A DNA stretch of 64,000 bases from an uncultured Synergistales bacterium (GTDB taxonomy: Bacteria; Synergistota; Synergistia; Synergistales; Aminobacteriaceae): positions 1 to 64,000 of the forward strand of contig CAJOMU010000005.1 in the NCBI GenBank assembly GCA_905235735.1. The letters are read 5' to 3'. Positions 16,809 through 24,792 of this stretch are shown here, piece after piece (the stretch's first letter is position 1; each line of letters begins with the position of its first letter). Both the position numbers and the translations under genes were made by a program. The notes under the pieces are model-generated. The model had not been told where the DNA came from and made no database searches. It was given only the letters and a program-made list of their open reading frames with translations.

Positions 16809-17794
16809 TTATCTTTCCTCAAAGCCATGAATCTTTTTTCCCGTTCCGAACTCGTAACAGCTCTTGAAATTCCCTTCAACCATCTCTCTGACATCTTCAG
16901 CAGTGTAGAACGCAGTATGAGGACTGAGAATGACATTCGGAAATGAACGAAGTATTGCGAGCTTATGATTAATCATAACTTCACCCATGAGGTTATAGTA
17001 GTACAATCCGTTCTCGAACTCCACAACATCAAGTACAGCACCTCCGAGTTTCCCGCTTTCGATTCCATTAATGAGTGCTTCAGAATCAATCAGCTTTCCT
17101 CTCGCAGTGTTTATGATATATGCTCCTTCCTTCATCTTTGCTATGCTCTCATCATTGATGATGTGATGATTAGCTTCATTTGCATTCATGTGAAGAGTAA
17201 TGATGTCCGACTCCTTCAGAAGCGTATCGAGGTCAGCATAAGCTGCGAACTTTTAACGCTTTCCTTCTCGTAAACATCATATGCGAGTATCCTGCACCCG
17301 AAGCCTGAGAGATGCTTAATGACAGTCTCACCGATTTTCCCTGTGCCCATAACACCGACAGTGCATTGTGAAAAGTCGCGGCCAAGTTTATTTTTCAGTG
17401 AGTAGTCTTGAAGTTCAGTGCGCTTCAGTATATGTGCAAACCGTCTTACGCTTGCGAGCATGAGCATAATCGCATAGTCAGCTACTCCTGTAGGCGTGTA
17501 TGTAACATTGTCTACTTTCATTCCGAGTTCACGTGCTGCATTCAAATCAACATGGTCATAACCGATTGAACGCGTGAGAATATATTTCACTCCGACATCA
17601 TGAAACGCTTTGAGTACATTCGCGGACATATCACAAGGTGTACAGCTCATGCCATCACAGCCTGAAGCAAGAGATATGTTTTCATCGTTTGGGTATTCGG
17701 TCGTGTATGTGAAATCGATTCCGTATTTGTCTTTCATCTCATGACAGAAAATGAGTTCATCATATTCTCTGAGGGCATAAAAACAGATTTTCAT
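16809..17794 (-). pseudogene. D-lactate dehydrogenase (VanH-like D-2-hydroxyacid dehydrogenase), frameshifted
   Basis: Two adjacent frames together make one D-2-hydroxyacid dehydrogenase of about 328 residues. The N-terminal part (17216-17794) has LTRSIGYDHVDL, the catalytic-Arg region, and the NAD motif VGVMGTGKIGETV. The C-terminal part (from ~17250 down to 16809) has NTARGKLIDSEAL, GAVLDVVEFENG and NVILSPHTAFYT, with the catalytic His. The shift maps to a run of four T at 17251-17254 (AAAA in the gene). Adding one A restores VKKFAAYADLDTLL across the joint. A site AGGAGG precedes the ATG. The cause could be a real one-base deletion, programmed slippage or a homopolymer sequencing error. 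If intact, the enzyme would reduce pyruvate to D-lactate. Confidence 0.85.
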
Positions 17795-17889
17795 TATCGA
17801 GGCACCTCCTGAAAAATTACTACTTTGAATAGATTGTGCTATTATACGAAAATTATCTATCTGTATAAACCTTAGGGGGAATTAGAAGT

Positions 17890-18825
17890 TTGTCAGCGAT
17901 TGCAGTGGTAGGTTCATTGAACATTGACCTTGTTATACGTGCATCACATTGTCCGAAAGCCGGAGAGACCGTAGTGGGAAATTCATTCGGCATGGCAGGA
18001 GGAGGAAAGGGTTCAAATCAGGCATTAGCGGCGGTAAGACTGAACGCGAAATCATACATGATAGGCTGTGTAGGCAATGATGATTTCGGAAGGAGACTGC
18101 GAAGTGTTCTGAATGAAAACGGAGTAGACTGCACTCACCTTGAGACACGCAAAGACGCTGCGACAGGTACAGCAGTCATAACAGTAAATGATGAAGGTGA
18201 AAGCTCAATAGCAATATCGCAGGGAGCAAATTCACTTTTGGATTCACAAGCAATAATAGGCGCAAAAAATATCTTCGAGGCTTCAGACTGTGCATTGTTC
18301 CAAATGGAAAGCCCTGCACGAACCGTAGTATCTGGTCTGAAACTCGCAAAGCAATCTGGATGTAAAACTTTTCTGTCAGCAGAACCGCCTTTCTCTTTAC
18401 CCGGTGAAGTATGGACAAGCATAGACTATTTGATTCTCAATGAGAGAGCATTAAGTTTTTATGCGGGCACTTCTGATTCGCATTCGATAATAGAAATGGC
18501 ACAGGAAATTCAGCGAAGAGGAGTACGCTGTCTTGTCGTAACGCAGAGTGCAAAAGGCGGAATGATATTCACGAATGACGGAGAATATTTTTCGTTCGAT
18601 GCGTTCAGTATCAATGCAGTCGATAACACTGGTGCACGTGATGCCTTCTGTGCGGGACTGGCCGTAGCGTTGAGTGAGGGAATGCAGCTAAAGTATGCGG
18701 CGAGATTCGGTGCTGCGTGTGGTGCTCTTGCGTGTACTAAGATAGGAGCGCATCCGTCTCTGCCATGGCGGCATCAGGTGAGTGCATTGCTTGGCGAAAC
18801 AGCCGATGATGAATATGAGCTTTAA
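17890..18825 (+). CDS. PfkB-family carbohydrate kinase (ribokinase-like)
   Basis: This 311-residue kinase has the N-terminal VVGSLNIDLVIRA and substrate-binding GGKGSNQALAAVRL. The C-terminal signature reads VDNTGARDAFCAGLAVAL. The canonical motif is GAGDAF; the second Gly of the anion hole is Arg here, while the catalytic Asp remains. It probably phosphorylates a sugar or nucleoside such as ribose. The start is TTG 17890, with AGGGGG 9 nt upstream; no ATG fits. It is followed after 27 nt by an antiporter gene with the same kind of TTG start and site, so they form an operon. Confidence 0.85.
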   Translation: MSAIAVVGSLNIDLVIRASHCPKAGETVVGNSFGMAGGGKGSNQALAAVRLNAKSYMIGCVGNDDFGRRLRSVLNENGVDCTHLETRKDAATGTAVITVNDEGESSIAISQGANSLLDSQAIIGAKNIFEASDCALFQMESPARTVVSGLKLAKQSGCKTFLSAEPPFSLPGEVWTSIDYLILNERALSFYAGTSDSHSIIEMAQEIQRRGVRCLVVTQSAKGGMIFTNDGEYFSFDAFSINAVDNTGARDAFCAGLAVALSEGMQLKYAARFGAACGALACTKIGAHPSLPWRHQVSALLGETADDEYEL

Positions 18826-18852
18826 ATTTATTCCTATAGGGGGTAATTTATT

Positions 18853-20169
18853 TTGGAGGAATACACGTACTTACTTAGCCTGTGTGTAATCATATCGTCC
18901 ACAAAGATATTCAGCATAATATCACGTCGTGCGCAATTGCCTCAGGTTGTTGGTGCACTGATGGCAGGATTATTTTTCGGGCCTGCGGTGCTTGGAGCAA
19001 TAACATCGAAGATGTTCGGGATTCAATTGTGCCTGATGCCTTCACCGTTATTATCACGTCTTGCTGAACTCGGAGTTATCGTTATCATGTTCACCGCAGG
19101 AATGGAGACGGAACTTGACGAACTGAAAGCGTCCGGCAAAGTTGGATTCGTAGTTGCACTTCTCGGAGTTATATTCCCGCTTGGAATGGGAGCGGCATTG
19201 ATGTACATCTTCGATGACAATGTTACGTTTGCATCAGCAATATTTGTCGGTGCGGTCTTAACGGCTACGTCAGTGTCAATTACGGTTGAGGCATTAAAGG
19301 AACTCGGAAAGATGTCAACGAAAGTCGGAAACGTAATCTTAGCGGCGGCATTGATAGACGATATTCTTGGCCTTATCTGCTTAACGCTCGTAACGGGCAT
19401 TGCAGGAGGGGACGTAAACATCTGGTTAGTTCTCGTGAGGATAATCGGATTCTTCTTGTTCTTGGGCATATGTGGATTGTCATATAACAACTTCATGAAA
19501 TGGTATGTCGATAAGCAGGAGAAAGAGAGATTACAGCGTTATCCTGTAATGGGATTTGCATTCTGTCTGTTTATGGCGTGGGCGGCAGAAGTAGTATTCG
19601 GAGTTGCGGACATAATTGGAGCATTTGCTGCTGGAATGATAATCGCAATGTCTCCGAAGGGGCAATATATCGCAAGCAAGTTTGACACGATAGCATATCT
19701 CTTACTGACACCTGTATTCTTTGCGAACATTGGACTTGAAGTTACACTGCCTGCAATGTCGTATCATCTTCTTGCATTCACGATAGCACTCTTAGCCGTT
19801 GGAATAATCTCAAAGCTATTGGGGTGTGGAATTGGAGCAAAGATGTGTGGGTTTGACAAACAGCAAAGCTATCAGATAGGTCTGGGAATGGTATGCAGAG
19901 GAGAGGTTGCGCTTATAGTTGCTGGTAAGGGAATGGCCATGAATTTAATCAGTGAGGATTATCTTGGCCCAATCGTAATTATGATAATCGTCTGCACAAT
20001 CATCACACCGATATTCCTCAAGAGGGCGTTCAAGGGTCAGGACGATGTTGTGGGAGATACGATATTCGAGGATTCGTTCATGATAACGGAACAGGCGGAT
20101 GAACTTGCAGAGGAGATATTCCATAGGAGATTACTGCTTAACATGAGAGATGAGGCATATCATCCTTAA
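18853..20169 (+). CDS. CPA2-family cation/proton antiporter (KefB/NapA type, membrane domain only)
   Basis: This 438-residue protein has about 12-13 transmembrane segments. Sequences such as QLPQVVGALMAGLFFGPAVLG, ELGVIVIMFTAGMETELDEL and the antiporter core AALIDDILGLICL (two Asp in the ion path) mark the monovalent cation:proton antiporter-2 family. There is no TrkA-N or RCK domain; the C-terminus is a short acidic tail. It likely exchanges Na+ or K+ for H+. The start is TTG 18853, with AGGGGG 9 nt upstream. Confidence 0.9.
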   Translation: MEEYTYLLSLCVIISSTKIFSIISRRAQLPQVVGALMAGLFFGPAVLGAITSKMFGIQLCLMPSPLLSRLAELGVIVIMFTAGMETELDELKASGKVGFVVALLGVIFPLGMGAALMYIFDDNVTFASAIFVGAVLTATSVSITVEALKELGKMSTKVGNVILAAALIDDILGLICLTLVTGIAGGDVNIWLVLVRIIGFFLFLGICGLSYNNFMKWYVDKQEKERLQRYPVMGFAFCLFMAWAAEVVFGVADIIGAFAAGMIIAMSPKGQYIASKFDTIAYLLLTPVFFANIGLEVTLPAMSYHLLAFTIALLAVGIISKLLGCGIGAKMCGFDKQQSYQIGLGMVCRGEVALIVAGKGMAMNLISEDYLGPIVIMIIVCTIITPIFLKRAFKGQDDVVGDTIFEDSFMITEQADELAEEIFHRRLLLNMRDEAYHP

Positions 20170-20177
20170 AAAAAATT

Positions 20178-20207
20178 TGCCTCCCCGTTTTTGAGGAGGC
20201 ATTTTTT
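20178..20207. terminator. Bidirectional terminator between convergent genes
   Basis: The stem TGCCTCC/GGAGGCA (20178-20184, 20195-20201) is flanked by TTTTTT on the right and a nine-A run on the left, so it can stop transcripts from both sides. Its right side reaches the stop codon of the FGGY kinase gene. Confidence 0.88.
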
Positions 20208-21678
20208 AGTTCAATGTGAAAGGTATATCTGGAAGCGTTAATTTCTTTCCTGGTATGTATCTTCCTGTCTCAGTCAGTCCTTCATGAAGTTTCGATTTCA
20301 TATCATCAATATCTCCTACAGCATACGCACCTGCAAGAGCATTAAGAGCTAGTGCACCTCCAGTTTTAAGAGTGAGTGTTTCCGCCTGAATCATATCGGC
20401 CTTAATCTGATTCCATAACGGAGACTTACTGCCTCCTTCTGTGATTATGATTCTGTCTACTGGTGTCCCTGATGCTCTGCACCTGTCTGCAATCTCTGAA
20501 TACTCTCCTGCAATCGCCTCTAGAACTGATCGCCATAGCACGAACTGATTCGTATTCATTCCCATGTTGATGAAACAGCCGTGAACGTTTTCAAATCCTT
20601 TTGGGCCTCCAGTGAGATATGGAAGGAATCTTACGCCTTCAGAGCCAGCTGGAACATTCTTTGCTCCTTCACTCAGAAAGTCATAATATGAATCATCGCC
20701 CTCTTTGTTGCACACGTTATCCCTGAACCATCGCAAGGCCAAGCCTCCAGTCCGAACGAAGCCCCAGTAAAAATATGTGTCAGGCAATGTCCCCGAATTG
20801 AAGATTAAACCGTTACCCTTTTTGCTCAGTCCCGGAACGATTCCGTCAGTCGAAATGCAGAACATTGAACACGTACCTGCAACATCAACCGCATGACCAG
20901 GTTCATATACTCCGCACGCAAGAAGGGACTGCATTGTGTCGCCTGCACCCGCACATATCGCAATGCCTTCAGGAAGTCCAGTGTACTCTGATGCATCATG
21001 AGACAACCTGCCAATCACATCATACGGTCTCTTTATGGTAGGCATGAGTTCGCGTTTTATTCCGAGAATATCAAGCTGTTCATCAGACCATGCTTTAGCT
21101 TTCACGTCATAGCCAAGTCCCCAGCCCGACATTGCTCCCCAGTCGATGAATGCATCTCCAGCTTTGAGACCTGCGAGCCTCATCATGATATACGGAGCAT
21201 TGTGAATGAATTTGCGAATGTCTTTTGCGTTCGGAGAGTTCCTGAGAAGCCATCGTGCATGTAACGCAGGAAAGAGACATAAAGGTTCAGGGTTGCCTGT
21301 CTCTTCTGCCCATATGCTGAGATTCATTGACGCTAAACTGTCAGCGTCTTCCTGTGTCCGTGAGTCGAGATAATTTATGTACGGTGTGATTGCGATTCCT
21401 TCTTCGTTCACGCCTGCAACCCCGCATATGATTCCGTCTCCCATGACTGCCCTGACCGAATGAGGGTTTATGCCTTTAGCTTTCAATTGTTCTGCACATG
21501 ACTTCATTCCCTTCAATGCAAGTTCATAGTATTCGTGAACATTCATTTGTACCCAGCCTGCATGAGGGTAATACAACGTTGTGGGATTCACATTGACTGC
21601 TATCTGTGTGCCATTTTCATCATAAACTGCAACCTTTACGCTCTGAGTGCCTGCGTCAAAACAAAGATAATAATTCAA
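20206..21678 (-). CDS. FGGY-family carbohydrate kinase
   Basis: This 490-residue kinase resembles xylulokinase/ribulokinase relatives. The N-terminal phosphate-binding segment is CFDAGTQSVKVAVYDENG. The catalytic core has CAGAGDTMQSLLACG and DVAGTCSMF. The C-terminal FGGY domain includes IIITEGGSKSPLWNQIKAD and ALALNALAGAYAVG. It would phosphorylate a pentose, pentulose or polyol. The start is TTG 21678, with AGGAGG 13 nt upstream. The sugar cannot be assigned. No transporter is adjacent, but a polyol dehydrogenase and ABC importer lie at 56759-63455. Confidence 0.9.
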   Translation of the reverse strand: MNYYLCFDAGTQSVKVAVYDENGTQIAVNVNPTTLYYPHAGWVQMNVHEYYELALKGMKSCAEQLKAKGINPHSVRAVMGDGIICGVAGVNEEGIAITPYINYLDSRTQEDADSLASMNLSIWAEETGNPEPLCLFPALHARWLLRNSPNAKDIRKFIHNAPYIMMRLAGLKAGDAFIDWGAMSGWGLGYDVKAKAWSDEQLDILGIKRELMPTIKRPYDVIGRLSHDASEYTGLPEGIAICAGAGDTMQSLLACGVYEPGHAVDVAGTCSMFCISTDGIVPGLSKKGNGLIFNSGTLPDTYFYWGFVRTGGLALRWFRDNVCNKEGDDSYYDFLSEGAKNVPAGSEGVRFLPYLTGGPKGFENVHGCFINMGMNTNQFVLWRSVLEAIAGEYSEIADRCRASGTPVDRIIITEGGSKSPLWNQIKADMIQAETLTLKTGGALALNALAGAYAVGDIDDMKSKLHEGLTETGRYIPGKKLTLPDIPFTLN

Positions 21679-21716
21679 AATTCTTAGTGCACCTCCTGAA
21701 AGAATTATAGTTCATG

Positions 21717-21758
21717 AAAAAAGCCCTCCCTCATTCACTATCGAATAAAGGAGGACTT
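21717..21758 (-). terminator. Terminator after the surface-protein gene
   Basis: On the minus strand AAGTCCTCC pairs with GGAGGGCTT (21750-21758 with 21721-21729) and is followed by TTTTTT. It terminates transcription coming from 21820. Confidence 0.8.
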
Positions 21759-21819
21759 AATTCGTGTTTTAGTCTGCGTTAAAACTTGTTATTGCGTATA
21801 TCTTGCGTATATTACTGTC

Positions 21820-23799
21820 TTACTTTTTGCGTCTTGCGATGAATGCACCCAGTACTGCGAGTGCCAATGCTGAGAATCCTGCAGTGCATCCGCCGCCACC
21901 TGAGCTTCCTGGTACTGAGCCTCTATTGACTACAGCACTTACTGTTGTTGTTGCTGTATCAGTTCCGTTTGTGCCTGTAACCGTAACTGTGTAAGTGCCT
22001 GCCGCTGACGGTTTGAGTGTCAGTGTACTTCCGCTTACTGTTGCCGTAAGTCCTGTTGATGGGCTGACTGTTGCACTGTACGTTACAGTTGCACCAACGA
22101 AGTTAGAGCTGAGTGTTACAGTCTGAGCCGGAGCTGACGGCCTTGCGAACGTTACCGTTGCGGGTGATGCAGAGATAGCAAATGCTGTTTCACTGCCACT
22201 GTTTACTGTAACGCTTATTATAGCTTCTCTAGTATAAGTGCCGTTAGTGCCCGTAACCGTAACAGTGTAGCTTCCTGCCGCTGACGGCGTGAGTGTCAGG
22301 ATGTTTTCGCTTACTGTCGCCGCAAGTCCTCCAGTTAATGGGCTGACTGTTACATCGTATGTCGTACCCTCGCGATTGGAGCTGAGTGTTACTGTCTGAG
22401 CCGCCGCTGTTGGGCTGTCGAATGTTACACTCGTCCGTGAAGGTGTAATCGTCAATTCATCTGCCCCCTTCAGTGTCGTTGCAATAGCTGGCCTCGATGC
22501 TCCCTGAGTGGCCGCAAGCTGGAACGCTACATAGCCCCTCGTAACTCTTGAACTTGAACTGAATATATCATTGACCGACAAAGCAACAAGTGATGTACCT
22601 TCCGCATTAGCCTTGAAGAAACCTGCATTTGCCTTACTATCTTCCTTCGTTGCACCATCTCTGAAAAACTCAAGTGCTGCGTTACTTGCAAGATCATTGG
22701 CTGTCTTTGCTCCCCTGTCGAATGATACAGCCGCAATGTACCATGTTGCTGTGGACGGGGCATTGATGCCAGGCATCGTTACAAGCGTGAATATGCTATC
22801 TTCCTCAAGAGAGTCTTTCTCGTTATCAGTGTATTCCCACCCTGTTGATGACACTGCGTCTGCAGGAATGATCTTAAACTCCGTACCGGTCAGAAGGCGC
22901 TCGCTCACGTTGGTTGAGAATGTAGACGTTGAACTTACAACTTTCTCCTCCGTGTAGGTAACAGTTTTAGTTTCTGCAACATCTGCAACATCTGCAACTG
23001 GCAGCGTGATAACCGGCTGATAAACTTCTCCGGCTTTCATAAACATCGCTACTGTAACAAGTCCGGGAACTACGTCAGACTTATCTTCACCAGGAACAGT
23101 GTCGATCGATTCGCCCTTACTATTGAAGAATGCGTATGCACCTTCCTCCGCCTGTGCTCTGACACTTAGGGAAGCTGAACGAGTGCCGCCGCCTACTGGG
23201 TTAGCATCAAATCCCAGCCTTTTCCCATACGAATACTTAGGCATCTGTGATGAGAAGTTGTGTACACCATCAGTCTTTGAGCGAACCTGATCAAATGTTG
23301 CAGCAGGCGTTTGACCAGTACCATTATTCTTGGCTGCCCACTCAGCTGTAACATTATCCTTGGGCTTACTACTCGTGGGGAATTCCAAATCTGTCTTGTT
23401 ACCAGGTGTAGCACCGCTAAATGCTGGTGATAAACTTATCAGATTACTAACTGCATTAACAATAGTCCGTGTGAAGTTCTGTAACAACTGAGCAAATGTA
23501 TCCTTCTGCGCATCCGTAAAATCATCGTTTTTTGAAAGCAGATAACTTGCTGCCACATCAGGGTATGCTTCCATAGTGACCTTACCTGAATCTCCTCTGC
23601 TCACTGCCGGGATAACAAAAGCCTCTGTAGTTACTGTCTCTGTTACTGTACTTGTTTGTGCTCCCTCTGATCCCTCTGAGCCAGTCTCAGGGTCTTGAGG
23701 AGTTCCATGACCAGCAATGTCATCAGTACTTGCCGCGAATGCACTGCCTGCAACTACCAACATTGCAACTACCATAAACAACGCAAAAAACTTTTTCAT
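21820..23799 (-). CDS. Exported surface protein with Ig-like repeats and a Synergist-type C-terminal sorting signal
   Basis: This 659-residue protein starts at ATG 23799 (MKKFFALFMVVAML), with AAAGGAG upstream. A signal peptide is cleaved near AFA. The N-terminal two thirds are polar and Ser/Thr/Asp-rich, without a recognised family. Two Ig-like beta units of ~80 residues follow, each built as AQTVTLSSN...SPxTGxxATVS...LTxxPSAAGxYTVTVTGTNGT. The C-terminus is GSSGGGGCTAGFSALALAVL then ARRKK. That layout (Gly-rich box with Cys, hydrophobic helix, basic end) is the Synerg-CTERM type restricted to Synergistetes, read by a dedicated sorting/processing system. A cell-surface location is inferred. 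Confidence 0.85.
   Translation of the reverse strand: MKKFFALFMVVAMLVVAGSAFAASTDDIAGHGTPQDPETGSEGSEGAQTSTVTETVTTEAFVIPAVSRGDSGKVTMEAYPDVAASYLLSKNDDFTDAQKDTFAQLLQNFTRTIVNAVSNLISLSPAFSGATPGNKTDLEFPTSSKPKDNVTAEWAAKNNGTGQTPAATFDQVRSKTDGVHNFSSQMPKYSYGKRLGFDANPVGGGTRSASLSVRAQAEEGAYAFFNSKGESIDTVPGEDKSDVVPGLVTVAMFMKAGEVYQPVITLPVADVADVAETKTVTYTEEKVVSSTSTFSTNVSERLLTGTEFKIIPADAVSSTGWEYTDNEKDSLEEDSIFTLVTMPGINAPSTATWYIAAVSFDRGAKTANDLASNAALEFFRDGATKEDSKANAGFFKANAEGTSLVALSVNDIFSSSSRVTRGYVAFQLAATQGASRPAIATTLKGADELTITPSRTSVTFDSPTAAAQTVTLSSNREGTTYDVTVSPLTGGLAATVSENILTLTPSAAGSYTVTVTGTNGTYTREAIISVTVNSGSETAFAISASPATVTFARPSAPAQTVTLSSNFVGATVTYSATVSPSTGLTATVSGSTLTLKPSAAGTYTVTVTGTNGTDTATTTVSAVVNRGSVPGSSGGGGCTAGFSALALAVLGAFIARRKK
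21925..22430 (-). repeat. Tandem duplicated Ig-like coding units
   Basis: Two ~250-bp units in the surface-protein gene encode near-identical stretches: AQTVTLSSN near the start and PSAAG-YTVTVTGTNGT near the end of each. The copies have diverged at many codons, so the duplication is not very recent. Confidence 0.7.
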
Positions 23800-23874
23800 A
23801 AAAACAAAGCACTCCTTTCGGATAAAATTAAAATTTGAATATGTAAAATGTAAAAACACATAATACACGCAAAA

Positions 23875-24792
23875 CTACGTTGAACATTTTACACTGCTAT
23901 AATTTTTTGTCAATTCATAACTCACTTTTTTTTTTTTTTTTTTTAATCCGAGAATCGATAATGCATTCTCAGAAAATATTTTCCTCTTTTCACTCTCATT
24001 TAATGGAAGTTCATTCAGTAATCTCATGCTCTCACTCTGACTTGCCCACGGCGAATCACTTCCGAATATCACTCGTTCTGCTCCAAATTCACGAATCATT
24101 CTCACAAATTCATCTGCACATAACATTCTGCACTCATCTTCACTCGAATAATAGCCGTCATCATTGGGAGTGAATGCACCGAGTGAAAATGCCGTGTCCA
24201 TGTATATATGTGTATCTGCAAACAGCTCAAGGGATTCATTCCAGCATCGCCAGCCTCCCATATGTGCAAGTATGATTCTCTCATTGCCCGATGATTTCAA
24301 TGCTCGCAGAATTTTTTCAGGCATCGCGTTTTCATTGCCGGGAAATCCTATGTCATAGCCAGCATGAAGCATTACCCAAAGACCAAGTTCACCTGCACAT
24401 TCAAGAATTCGTATGTATCTCTCATCATCTATGGGAGCGTTCTGGTATACAGGATGAAGTTTGATTCCCTTTATGCCATGTTCAGATATGCGCCCCAACT
24501 CCGAAGCGTAATCTTTAAAGTCAGGGTGCATTGCTCCAAATGAAAGTATTCCCGTCGAATCAAATCTATCATTGATGTTAATAGAAGAATTGTTGATGCT
24601 CATGACCTGATTCGGATTCGTTGCTACCGGCTGAATAACTGAGCATGATATTCCAGACTCACGCATTGAATTCATAAGTCCGTTCAACGTTCCGTCAGTG
24701 AATGCAATCGTATGGCTCTTGGCCTTCAGCGAATCAATTGCACGTTTCGCAATCTTATCCGGGAATGTGTGAGTGTGAATGTCAATCATCAC
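23875..24792 (-). CDS. Metal-dependent amidohydrolase (Amidohydro_2 / TIM-barrel)
   Basis: This 305-residue protein begins MMIDIHTHTFPDKIAKRAI; the HTH pair binds metal. Further barrel-strand motifs are GIKLHPVYQ (Lys/His), HAGYDIGFPG, ILAHMGGWR and the terminal Asp in VIFGSDSPWASQSE. Family members hydrolyse or decarboxylate small cyclic or aromatic acids; the substrate is unknown. The start overlaps the symporter stop by 11 nt, so the two are co-translated and perhaps metabolise what the symporter imports. The normal C-terminus appears to be ENALSILGL; beyond it, a run of 19 A encodes six lysines and a 17-residue extension. Confidence 0.85.
   Translation of the reverse strand: MMIDIHTHTFPDKIAKRAIDSLKAKSHTIAFTDGTLNGLMNSMRESGISCSVIQPVATNPNQVMSINNSSININDRFDSTGILSFGAMHPDFKDYASELGRISEHGIKGIKLHPVYQNAPIDDERYIRILECAGELGLWVMLHAGYDIGFPGNENAMPEKILRALKSSGNERIILAHMGGWRCWNESLELFADTHIYMDTAFSLGAFTPNDDGYYSSEDECRMLCADEFVRMIREFGAERVIFGSDSPWASQSESMRLLNELPLNESEKRKIFSENALSILGLKKKKKKVSYELTKNYSSVKCST
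23926..23944 (+). repeat. Homopolymer of 19 T (poly-A in the amidohydrolase gene)
   Basis: It lies at the very 3' end of the amidohydrolase frame. One extra A would end the protein as KKKKKKSEL; the present length gives a longer tail ending SSVKCST. Such runs are slippage-prone in replication, transcription and sequencing. Confidence 0.95.

Noticed and set aside
17216-17794. A separate short dehydrogenase gene
   Set aside because: Its C-terminus (QLMLTSIRF) is out of family, and the missing catalytic half follows in another frame; one base restores the full enzyme.
24782-24792. Frameshift between symporter and amidohydrolase
   Set aside because: The 11-nt overlap is a normal coupled stop/start; both proteins have complete family-like ends at the junction.
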